Assembly (NCBI GenBank): GCA_036377075.1
Contig: DASUZB010000226.1
Span: 1-20,109 of the forward strand
Origin: DASUZB01 sp036377075
GTDB taxonomy: Bacteria > Actinomycetota > CALGFH01
Length of the DNA: 20,109 nt
Direction of reading: 5' to 3'
In this document: piece by piece, positions 11,941-18,651 of the stretch
How positions within the stretch are numbered: position 1 is the first letter of the stretch
Layout of the letters: each line of letters begins with the position of its first letter
Made by a program: the position numbers and the translations under genes
The notes under the pieces: generated by a model
Told to the model about the DNA's origin: nothing
Databases searched by the model: none
What the model saw: the letters and a program-made list of their open reading frames with translations, nothing else

Positions 11941-13578
11941 TTAGACGTTGGCCGCGTGTGATTTTGCGCTGACGGTCTCGACCTGGCCCGGGACAGCGGG
12001 TCCGGCGCGGTGTCGGCGGAGCGTACGAATGGCCAGGATGGCTCTGGTGACGCCCCAGGCCGCCGCGAGAGCGCCACTCCCCATCAGCACGATGGCGAAG
12101 TCCGGGATCGTCAGCAGCAGGACCGACAGCGACCCTCCGAGGAACAAGGGCAGGCCGACCAGGCACACCAGTGCCCAGGCAAGGCTCGCCACCAGTGGCA
12201 CGACGATCCGCCCCGTCACCCTGATGAAGCCGCGGGGACGACGCGCTGGCTGGGCGCGCCAGCGCCGCAGCAGCACGATCGAGCGGGCGATGCCGAGCAC
12301 CTGCAGCACCCCGACCCCCAGCAGGACGAAGAAGAAGATCTGGTTGGCGTTGGTGACGGGTGGGGTGGTGAGCTGGCGGCCGACCAGCAGGCCCAGCACG
12401 CCGCGGGCGATCGTGCTCTCGTGGTCCGGCGACAGTGCGTTGTGGCCGTTGGCCAGCACCACTACCCCCCAGCGGTCCTGTGGGGCGAGCATGATGTCGG
12501 CGTGGAAGTTGGGGGCGTTGCCCGGATGCCACAGCATCGACACGCCGTTGGAGCGTTCGACGTACCAGCCCATGGCGTAGGCGATGTCGCGGTCGGCGGC
12601 GGGGAGCATGACGGCGGGGCGGTGCAGCGCGGCGATCCCGGCCGGCGACAACACCCGCGCGGTCCCTGAGCGGCCGCCGTTGAGGTGGGCGATCAGGTAG
12701 TGGCTCATCGCTTCGGTGCTGGCGCTGAGATAGCCGGCGGGCACGGCGGCGCGGTTGTAGGACTCCTGGAAGGCAACCGGCCGGCCGAACCAGTAGCGGT
12801 GCCCGGTAGCCAGGCCATGCCGCCGCGCCTCCAGCGGCGAGGTGTAGGTGTTGGTCATGCCCAGCGGCGCGACCACGTGCTGTTGCACATAGTCCTCGTA
12901 GGACTGGCCCGCGACGGTCTGCACGACCAGCCCGAGGGTGACGTAGTTCACGTTGGCGTACCTGAATGCCTGGCCGGCCGGGTGGATGGGCTGCACGGTG
13001 CTGAGCGCGCGCACAGCGTGCTCCAGCGCGTCGTCGCCGCCGTCGCCCTTCGTGAGGGAGTCGGACGGGTCGGCTAGCCCACTGGTCTGGTTGAGCAGGT
13101 GCCGGACGGTGATGCGCGCGGAGTCGGTGGGGCCTGCCAGGTGAAACCAGGGCAGGTAGCGCTGCACGGGGGCGTCCAGGTCGATCTTGCCCGCCTCGAC
13201 CAGTTGCATGACCGCCAGGGCGGTGAACGACTTGGTCGTGGAGGCGAGGATGAAGGGGGTCTGCGGGGTGACCGGCTGGCCGGATGGGTTGGCGTGGCCG
13301 AAGCCGCGCAGGTGCACGACGCGGTCGCCGTGCACGATGCCGAGCGCTAGGCCGGGCAGGCGGGTGGCGCGTCGTTGCGCCTCGACGTACCGGTCGATGG
13401 CGGCAAGATCCGGCGTGCTGGCGCCTCGCGCGCTGGCCGCGGCTGCCGCCGGCGGGCGCGTCCCGCCAAGCGCGATCAGGGCGAGCAGGGCGGCCAGTAC
13501 CGTGATGGCGGTCCGCCGCGCCTCGCCGGGCCGCAGCGACCGGATCCTGGTGCTGCTCGTGGAAATGCTGGTGTTCAC
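11941..13578 (-). CDS. Serine beta-lactamase-like hydrolase with C-terminal membrane segments
   Basis: A 545-residue protein of the beta-lactamase/class C penicillin-binding fold. A hydrophobic N-terminal segment (about 22-39) is a signal sequence or anchor. The catalytic motifs are S113-x-x-K116 (ASTTKSF), Y207-x-N209 (RYANVNY) and H351-x-G353 (LWHPGN). Residues about 412-515 form several hydrophobic segments (IFFFVLLGVGVLQVLGI; VVPLVASLAWALVCLVGLPL; LSVLLLTIPDFAIVLMG). The catalytic domain should face outside with the chain returning to the membrane. Relatives include D-amino peptidases and esterases, so the substrate is open. GTG 13578 is chosen because GAGGAGG (13586-13592) sits 7 nt before it; the open frame continues to 13725. 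It is divergent from the histidine kinase gene. Confidence 0.92.
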   Translation of the reverse strand: MNTSISTSSTRIRSLRPGEARRTAITVLAALLALIALGGTRPPAAAAASARGASTPDLAAIDRYVEAQRRATRLPGLALGIVHGDRVVHLRGFGHANPSGQPVTPQTPFILASTTKSFTALAVMQLVEAGKIDLDAPVQRYLPWFHLAGPTDSARITVRHLLNQTSGLADPSDSLTKGDGGDDALEHAVRALSTVQPIHPAGQAFRYANVNYVTLGLVVQTVAGQSYEDYVQQHVVAPLGMTNTYTSPLEARRHGLATGHRYWFGRPVAFQESYNRAAVPAGYLSASTEAMSHYLIAHLNGGRSGTARVLSPAGIAALHRPAVMLPAADRDIAYAMGWYVERSNGVSMLWHPGNAPNFHADIMLAPQDRWGVVVLANGHNALSPDHESTIARGVLGLLVGRQLTTPPVTNANQIFFFVLLGVGVLQVLGIARSIVLLRRWRAQPARRPRGFIRVTGRIVVPLVASLAWALVCLVGLPLFLGGSLSVLLLTIPDFAIVLMGSGALAAAWGVTRAILAIRTLRRHRAGPAVPGQVETVSAKSHAANV

Positions 13579-13585
13579 GTGTGTG

Positions 13586-13592
13586 CCTCCTC
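13586..13592 (-). promoter_or_regulatory. Ribosome binding site deciding the hydrolase start
   Basis: GAGGAGG on the minus strand with a 7-nt spacer to GTG 13578 supports the 545-residue form. Confidence 0.7.
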
Positions 13593-13724
13593 GACCGTGG
13601 CCCTCTGGTCGATGGTGTTGCTGGTCCCGATAGGGCTCATGGCCTGACGATAGGCAGCGGGGCCGGTCGCGTCGTCGGCCCGCGGGCCACAGTTCCGCGT
13701 CGCCCCTGGGCGCATGCATCCACA

Positions 13725-13747
13725 ACCGTCAGCCTGGGGATGACGGT
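13725..13747. promoter_or_regulatory. Inverted repeat ACCGTCA-N9-TGACGGT, candidate operator
   Basis: Perfect 7-bp arms (13725-13731 and 13741-13747) with a 9-nt centre give a 23-bp symmetric element. It is about 147 bp upstream of the hydrolase start and 203 bp upstream of the kinase start. The geometry suits a dimeric regulator such as the response regulator encoded at 15120, but which protein binds is unknown. Confidence 0.4.
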
Positions 13748-13950
13748 CTCGCGGTGAGGATGGGTGGCTCGGCGGCTGAGCGCTGGAGGCGGCCGGTTCC
13801 CACTTGTGCGCTGGCCTCTACCCCTGCGTCGTTCGTGCCGGTTCATGGACCCGACCGCTCCGCCGGCGGGTTCGGTGTCCACCCCGGGAGTACGTGGGCG
13901 TCGCCTGCGGGTGGATGTGGTCGGAGGGTCAGGCGGCGTAGGGTCGCGGC

Positions 13951-15123
13951 ATGCGTGAGGGCGTGGGGCGTTCGTCGCGACCGCGTGCCAGCCCGTGGCT
14001 GTTCGACAGCATGCTGGCGGTGGCGGCCGCCAGCCTGAGCACGAGCTTGTTCTTCGGGATGTCGTTTGGCGGCCTGCCAGGCGTCGCGCTCGTCGTGGGG
14101 TACGCGCTGGTCCTGCTGCATACCCTGCCGATCGCGGCACGCAGGCGGTTCCCCCTGGCGGTGCTTGCAACCAGCCTGGCCAGCGGGCTGGCGCTCGCGG
14201 CTATCGGACTGCCGCCCGTCGTGCTCGGGCCGGCCATCCTGGTGCCGGTCTATACCGTCGCGGCGTACTGCGACCGCCTCGTCGCGCTCTCGGGCTTGGC
14301 CGCCGCCGAGGTCGCCCTGGCCGGGGTTCAGCTCCTCCCGGCCAGGGTGGCGTTGACCACTTGGGTCGGCAACGCACTGGTCGTGGCTGCCGGGTGGCTG
14401 CTGGGCCGGTTCGTGGGCGAGCGCCGGGTGTACGCCGTCCGGTTGGAGGAACGGACCGCCGAGCTCGAGCAGGCGCGTGAGGAGTTGGCCCGCCGGGCGG
14501 TTGCGGAGGAGCGCCTGCGCCTGGCTCGCGAGCTGCACGACGTGGTCGCGCACAGCATGAGCGTGATCGCGGTGCAGTCCGGCGTCGGTGCCCACGTCGC
14601 CGACAGCAAGCCCGAGGAGGCCCGCAAGGCGCTGGCGGCCATCGAGACCACCAGCCGGGCGACCCTGGAGGAGCTGCGACGGCTGCTGGGGGTGCTCCGC
14701 CAGGCCGGTGAGCCGGTGGGCAGCCTTGCCCCGGTGCCCGGGCTGGCCGACCTCGACAGCCTGCTGGCCGAGATGGCCAAGGCGGGCCTGGCGGTGCGGC
14801 TGCGGGTGGAGGGGGCACGGCCGCCGCTGCCGACCGGGGTCGACCTGTCCGCCTACCGGATCGTCCAGGAGGCGTTGACCAACGTCGTCAAGCACGCCGG
14901 GAAGGCGCGCGCCCAGGTCGTCGTCTGCTACCGCGAGCAGGAGGTCGCCGTCGAGGTCACCGACGACGGCCGGGGCGCGGAGGTGGCCGCCGGGGTCGGC
15001 CACGGGATCGTCGGCATGCGCGAGCGGGTGGGGCTGTTCGGCGGCGACTTCGAGGCTGGCCCTCGGCCGGGCGGTGGCTTCCGGGTCGCCGCCCGCCTGC
15101 CCTTTGCGGCGGAGCGGCGATGA
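13951..15123 (+). CDS. DesK/NarL-type sensor histidine kinase
   Basis: A 390-residue membrane kinase. Residues about 18-155 contain roughly five hydrophobic segments (for example PGVALVVGYALVLLHTLPIA, and PPVVLGPAILVPVYTVAAY) with short loops and no large extracellular domain. A coiled-coil-like linker (160-190, LEERTAELEQAREELARRAV) leads to the HisKA_3 dimerisation motif RLARELHDVVAHSMSVIAVQ with phospho-acceptor H196. The HATPase domain has the N-box around N311 (EALTNVVKHAG), the G1 box D338-DGRG and the G2 box GHGIVGMRERVGLFGG (350-365). The missing sensor domain suggests intramembrane sensing, perhaps of the transporter or a cell-envelope stress. Its stop overlaps the next gene's ATG (ATGA), so the two are translated together. 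Confidence 0.94.
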   Translation: MREGVGRSSRPRASPWLFDSMLAVAAASLSTSLFFGMSFGGLPGVALVVGYALVLLHTLPIAARRRFPLAVLATSLASGLALAAIGLPPVVLGPAILVPVYTVAAYCDRLVALSGLAAAEVALAGVQLLPARVALTTWVGNALVVAAGWLLGRFVGERRVYAVRLEERTAELEQAREELARRAVAEERLRLARELHDVVAHSMSVIAVQSGVGAHVADSKPEEARKALAAIETTSRATLEELRRLLGVLRQAGEPVGSLAPVPGLADLDSLLAEMAKAGLAVRLRVEGARPPLPTGVDLSAYRIVQEALTNVVKHAGKARAQVVVCYREQEVAVEVTDDGRGAEVAAGVGHGIVGMRERVGLFGGDFEAGPRPGGGFRVAARLPFAAERR

Positions 15124-15788
15124 CCGTCCGGGTGGTGGTCGCCGACGACCAGACCCTGGTGCGGGCCGGCTTCCGCTTGCTGGTGGATTCGGCGCCCGAC
15201 CTGGAGGTGGTCGGCGAGGCCGGCGACGGCGCGGAGGCCGTCGAGCTGGCGCGCCGTGAACGTCCCGACGTGGTGCTCATGGACATCCGCATGCCGGTGA
15301 TGGACGGCCTGGAGGCGACCAGGAGGATCGCCGCCGAGGAGCCGCTCGCCGGCGTCCGCGTCCTGGTGCTTACCACCTTCGACCTCGACGAGTACGTCTA
15401 CCAGGCGTTGCGGGCCGGCGCCAGCGGCTTCCTGCTCAAGGACACGCCGCCGGCCGACCTGCTGGCCGCCGTCCGGGTCGTGGCCGCGGGGGATGCGCTC
15501 CTGGCCCCACGCATCACCCGCCGGCTGATCGCCGAGTTCGCGCGCCGGCCTGATCCTGCCCGGGCCGCTCCCGCCGCGCTCGGAACCCTCACCGGCCGGG
15601 AGCGGGAGGTGCTGGCCTTGGTCGCCCGCGGCCTGTCCAACGCCGAGATCGCCGAGCACCTGGTGGTGAGCCCGGCCACGTCCAAGACCTACGTGAGCCG
15701 GATCCTGACCAAGCTGAACGCCCGCGACCGGGCGCAGCTGGTGGGGATCGCCTACGAGACCGGCCTGGTCACCCCCGCCTCCGGCTGA
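15120..15788 (+). CDS. NarL/FixJ-family response regulator
   Basis: A 222-residue regulator. The receiver domain (1-120) has the acidic pair D9-D10, phosphorylation site D55 (VVLMDIRMP), switch T85 (VLVLTTF) and K107 (GFLLKDTP). After a short linker rich in Ala and Arg, a LuxR/GerE helix-turn-helix covers about 155-215 (LTGREREVLALVARGLSNAE, then TSKTYVSRILTKLNARDRAQ). It starts in a 4-bp ATGA overlap with the kinase stop, so it is almost surely the cognate partner. A likely target is the ABC transporter 244 bp downstream, a common arrangement in actinobacteria, and possibly its own divergent promoter region. Confidence 0.95.
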   Translation: MTVRVVVADDQTLVRAGFRLLVDSAPDLEVVGEAGDGAEAVELARRERPDVVLMDIRMPVMDGLEATRRIAAEEPLAGVRVLVLTTFDLDEYVYQALRAGASGFLLKDTPPADLLAAVRVVAAGDALLAPRITRRLIAEFARRPDPARAAPAALGTLTGREREVLALVARGLSNAEIAEHLVVSPATSKTYVSRILTKLNARDRAQLVGIAYETGLVTPASG

Positions 15789-16032
15789 GCCCATCGCGTC
15801 CGGCCGTTTCGGCAGCTCCGCGGCCACCGTCCGCTGGCCACCCACGGCCCGGCACGACCGCCGCGACCCCGCCCACGGTCGACCCCGTGCGCGCGGCGTA
15901 CGCCTGCCAGCCGACGCGCAACTGTCCGCCAGGGGCCGACGACCGCGACCGCCTCGCCTCGTACCGTCGAAGCGCCAGCGCCCCCGACGCCATCGGCCCA
16001 AGGAGGGACCAGCGGGGGCGGAGGAGGAGGCA
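15789..16032. other. Gap between response regulator and ABC transporter genes
   Basis: A weak hairpin GGCCG (15802-15806) / CGGCC (15821-15825) follows the regulator stop. The rest is C-rich and may hold a separate promoter for the transporter genes; none could be assigned with confidence. GGAGG at 16023-16027, inside the run GAGGAGGAGG, is the ribosome site of the ATPase, 5 nt from its ATG. Confidence 0.4.
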
Positions 16033-16926
16033 ATGCCCGTCATCACCATCGAGGGACTGACCAAGCGGTTCGGGGAGGTCGCCGCGGTCGACGACCTCAC
16101 CTTCGAGGTCGACCAGGGAACCGTGGTCGGGTTCCTCGGCCCCAACGGAGCCGGGAAGACCACCACCCTGCGCACGCTGCTCGGCCTGGTCGCCCCGACC
16201 GCCGGCAGCGCCAGGATCCACGGCCGCCCTTACCGGGAGCTGACCGACCCGGTCCGCCACGTCGGCGCCGTCCTGGAGGCGTCGAACTACCACCCGGGCC
16301 GCACCGCCCGCAACCACCTCCTGGTCGTCGCCGCCGCCGCCGGGCTGCCCCCGCAGCGGGCCGACCAGGTCCTGGCCCAGGTCGGCCTCGCCGACGCGGC
16401 CCGCCGCCGGGTCGGCGGATTCTCGCTGGGGATGCGCCAGCGCCTCGGCCTGGCCACCGCCCTGCTCGGCGACCCCGCCGTGCTGGTGCTGGACGAGCCG
16501 GCCAACGGCCTGGACCCAGAGGGCATCCACTGGCTGCGCGGCTTCCTCCGCCACCTCGCCGACCAGGGCCGCACCGTGCTGGTCTCCAGCCACGTGCTCG
16601 CGGAGGTCGCCCAGACCGTCGACCAGGTCGTGATCATCGCCCGGGGGAAGCTGGTCACCCAGTCCACCCTGGCGGCGCTCACCGCCCGCACCGGCCCGCT
16701 CGTCCGGGTCCGCACCCCGCAGGCCGCGGCCCTGCGGCGCCTGCTGGCCACCCACGGCACGCAGGCAGAGCTGGTCGAAGCCGACCAGCTCATGGTGGCC
16801 GGCAGCACCACCGAGGTGGTCGGCCGGGCCGCCGCCGCCGGCATCGTCATCCACGAGGTGACCACCGAGCACTCCAACCTCGAGGAGGTCTTCCTCGAGC
16901 TCACCAAGCAAGGAGGAGGATCATGA
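16033..16926 (+). CDS. ABC transporter ATP-binding protein (ABC-2/DrrA-like exporter)
   Basis: A 297-residue ATPase. Walker A is G36PNGAGKTT44, the signature is FSLGMRQR (130-137, the S-L-G-M form usual in this branch), Walker B is VLVLDEPANGLDP (150-162, D154 and E155) and the switch His is H187 (VSSHVLAE). At the Q-loop position the sequence is VGAVLEA, with Glu82 rather than Gln, as in related ATPases. The C-terminal ~80 residues form the extra beta-rich tail of the DrrA/CcmA type. It should power export with the permease that starts 4 bp before its end. Antibiotics, lipids or envelope-active compounds are typical cargoes; the cargo here is unknown. Confidence 0.94.
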   Translation: MPVITIEGLTKRFGEVAAVDDLTFEVDQGTVVGFLGPNGAGKTTTLRTLLGLVAPTAGSARIHGRPYRELTDPVRHVGAVLEASNYHPGRTARNHLLVVAAAAGLPPQRADQVLAQVGLADAARRRVGGFSLGMRQRLGLATALLGDPAVLVLDEPANGLDPEGIHWLRGFLRHLADQGRTVLVSSHVLAEVAQTVDQVVIIARGKLVTQSTLAALTARTGPLVRVRTPQAAALRRLLATHGTQAELVEADQLMVAGSTTEVVGRAAAAGIVIHEVTTEHSNLEEVFLELTKQGGGS

Positions 16927-17669
16927 CCCGGCTCGTCCGTGCCGAGCTGGCCAAGCTCCGCAGCACCCGCCTCGTCTACGGCGTGGCGGCCGCGATGGCC
17001 GCGTTCGCGGCCCTCGCGGTGACCGCCAACGTCACCACCGCCGGCACCCAAGGCAACCCGCCGCTGTCGGCCGACCACCTGCCAGCGCTCGCCGCCACGC
17101 CGGTGACCCTGCTGGCCGGCGCCGCGCTGCTGCTCGGCATCCTCGGCATGGCCGGAGAGTTCCGTCACCAGACCGTCACCCAGACCTTCCTGGTCACGCC
17201 AGACCGCGGGCGTGTGGTAGCGGCCAAGCTGGTCGTCTACCTCCTGGCCGGGGTCGCACTGGCCGTCGTCACCCTGGCCGTCGCCACGGCCCTGGCGGCG
17301 AGCTGGTTGACCGCCAAGGGGCTGGCGCCGTCAGTGGTCGACGCCGACCTCGGCCGCGTGGTGGCAGGAGCGCTGCTCGCAGCCGGGCTGTGCGGACTGC
17401 TCGGGGTCGGCGTCGGCGCGTTGCTCCGCAACCAGGTTGCGGCGCTGGTCAGCGCGCTGGTCTGGGTGGTGGTGGTCGAGGGCCTGCTCGTCAACCTGCT
17501 GAACGCTCCGAGCCTCGGCAGGTGGCTTCCCAGCGCCGCCGTTGCCGCGCTCACCAACCCGGGCGGCGCCAACCTCTCCCGGTGGGGCGGGGGGCTGCTC
17601 GTCGCCGTCTACGCGCTCGCGTTCGCCCTCGCCGGCACCCGCTTCGTCGTCCGCCGCGACATCACCTGA
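16923..17669 (+). CDS. ABC-2-type transporter permease
   Basis: A 248-residue integral membrane protein with about six hydrophobic segments: residues 17-35, 60-78, 102-125, 143-165, 170-192 and 224-240. The loop GEFRHQTVTQTFLVTPDRGR (78-97) after the second segment is the typical 'E-x-R-x-x-T-x-x-x-L-x-x-P-x-x-R' block of ABC-2 permeases. It begins RAELAKLRSTR, the usual cytoplasmic amphipathic start. The ATG overlaps the ATPase stop (ATGA), with AGGAGGAGGA directly upstream, so it is the partner of that ATPase. It is the last gene of the kinase-regulator-transporter cassette and is followed by a strong hairpin. Confidence 0.92.
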   Translation: MTRLVRAELAKLRSTRLVYGVAAAMAAFAALAVTANVTTAGTQGNPPLSADHLPALAATPVTLLAGAALLLGILGMAGEFRHQTVTQTFLVTPDRGRVVAAKLVVYLLAGVALAVVTLAVATALAASWLTAKGLAPSVVDADLGRVVAGALLAAGLCGLLGVGVGALLRNQVAALVSALVWVVVVEGLLVNLLNAPSLGRWLPSAAVAALTNPGGANLSRWGGGLLVAVYALAFALAGTRFVVRRDIT

Positions 17670-17697
17670 CCACCAACGACGCCACGATCGACCACCG

Positions 17698-17738
17698 GGG
17701 TGAGCAGCCGTCCCCCTCTACGGGCCGGCTGCTCACCC
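17698..17738. terminator. Perfect 13-bp hairpin between convergent operons
   Basis: The arms are GGGTGAGCAGCCG (17698-17710) and CGGCTGCTCACCC (17726-17738), perfectly complementary with a 15-nt loop. It lies 29 bp after the ABC-2 permease stop and 53 bp after the stop of the convergent ATPase gene, so it can serve both. There is no T-run on either side, which is common for high-GC actinobacterial terminators. Confidence 0.75.
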
Positions 17739-17790
17739 ACGAGGATGCCCGGGCATGGCGAGCGAGGCCTGGATGGTCACCGCTGCCAGG

Positions 17791-18651
17791 TCATCGGGAG
17801 GTCCCGTCGGGGGGCTCGACCGGGTGCAGCAGGACGGGTCCGTCGCCGACCTCCACCAGCGCTCGGGCTCCGGGGGGCAGCACCTCCAGGGCGTGGGCGG
17901 GCAGCTGCACCGATCCGGTCGGGCCGACCACCGCGTACTCCACGCCACCGCGGCCCTCCGCGCCCACCCGGCCGCCGCGGATGCTCACGGTGCGGTCCGT
18001 CGCTCCCGCCGCCTCGGGGTCATGGGTGACCATGACGATCGTGGTGCCGGTCTGGTCGCGCAGGAATCGCAGCAGCTCCAGCACCCGTGCGACGTTGGCG
18101 CGGTCGAGCTGGCTGGTGGGCTCGTCGGCCAGGAGCAGCGGCGGTTCGTTCGCGACCGCCACGGCGACGGCGAGCCGCTGCTGCTCGCCACCGGACAGCG
18201 CACGGACCGGCCTGCTGCCGGAGGCCGCGAGGCCGGTCGCCGCCAGCAGCGCGCGGGCGCGCTCGCGACGGCGCGCGGCCGGCATGCCGGCCAGGCGCAT
18301 GGGCAGCTCGAGGTTCTGCGCGGCACTGGCGTAGGGCAGGAGGTTGCGGGCCGGGGTCTGGACCACGAAGCCGACCTGGCGACGGCGGAACGCGGTGAGC
18401 GCGGCCTCCGGCAGGCGCGCGAGGTCGTGTCCGTCCACCCACACCCGGCCCGCGGCCGGCCGTTCCAGGCCCCCGAGCAGCGCCAGCAGCGTGGACTTGC
18501 CGGCGCCCGACGGGCCCAGCAGCGCCAGCAGCTCTCCCCGGGCGACGTCGAGGTCGACGCCCTGTAGGGCGACGACCTCGTGGCCGGCCAGCCGGTAGAT
18601 CTGGAACAGGTCCCGGCAGGCGACCAGGCTGCCACGCGCTGGCGGCGTCAC
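17791..18651 (-). CDS. MacB/LolD-type ABC ATPase with an AbrB-like C-terminal extension
   Basis: A 286-residue ATPase. Walker A is G46PSGAGKS53, the Q-loop is Q98 (GFVVQTPARNLLPY), the signature is LSGGEQQR (152-159), Walker B is LLLADEPTSQLD (172-183, D176 and E177) and the H-loop is H210 (VMVTHDPEA). The domain ends near residue 230. Residues about 236-280 (EYAVVGPTGSVQLPAHALEV, then ALVEVGDGPVLLHPVEP) look like the swapped-hairpin fold of AbrB/SpoVT domains ('G-x-v-x-L-P...l...g-x-v-x-v-x-v-x-d-g-x-v-x-L-x-P'), an uncommon addition. GTG 18651 overlaps the permease stop by 4 bp (GTGA), with GGAGGAGG (18656-18663) four nt upstream. It pairs with the FtsX-type permease encoded just before it. 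Confidence 0.9.
   Translation of the reverse strand: MTPPARGSLVACRDLFQIYRLAGHEVVALQGVDLDVARGELLALLGPSGAGKSTLLALLGGLERPAAGRVWVDGHDLARLPEAALTAFRRRQVGFVVQTPARNLLPYASAAQNLELPMRLAGMPAARRRERARALLAATGLAASGSRPVRALSGGEQQRLAVAVAVANEPPLLLADEPTSQLDRANVARVLELLRFLRDQTGTTIVMVTHDPEAAGATDRTVSIRGGRVGAEGRGGVEYAVVGPTGSVQLPAHALEVLPPGARALVEVGDGPVLLHPVEPPDGTSR

Larger units (their letters stand above)
13579..13950. promoter_or_regulatory. Divergent regulatory region between hydrolase and histidine kinase
   Basis: These 372 bp carry no gene. They hold the promoters of the leftward hydrolase and the rightward kinase. Visible elements are a direct repeat CGATAGG (13628-13634 and 13648-13654, 20 bp apart) and the inverted repeat at 13725-13747. 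No clear -35/-10 pair was identified for either direction. Confidence 0.55.

Noticed and set aside
11876..12532. Upstream extension of the ABM-like open frame
   Set aside because: It is antisense-like, Arg/Pro-rich sequence overlapping the serine hydrolase gene in another frame. AGGAGG before GTG 11875 fixes the true start.
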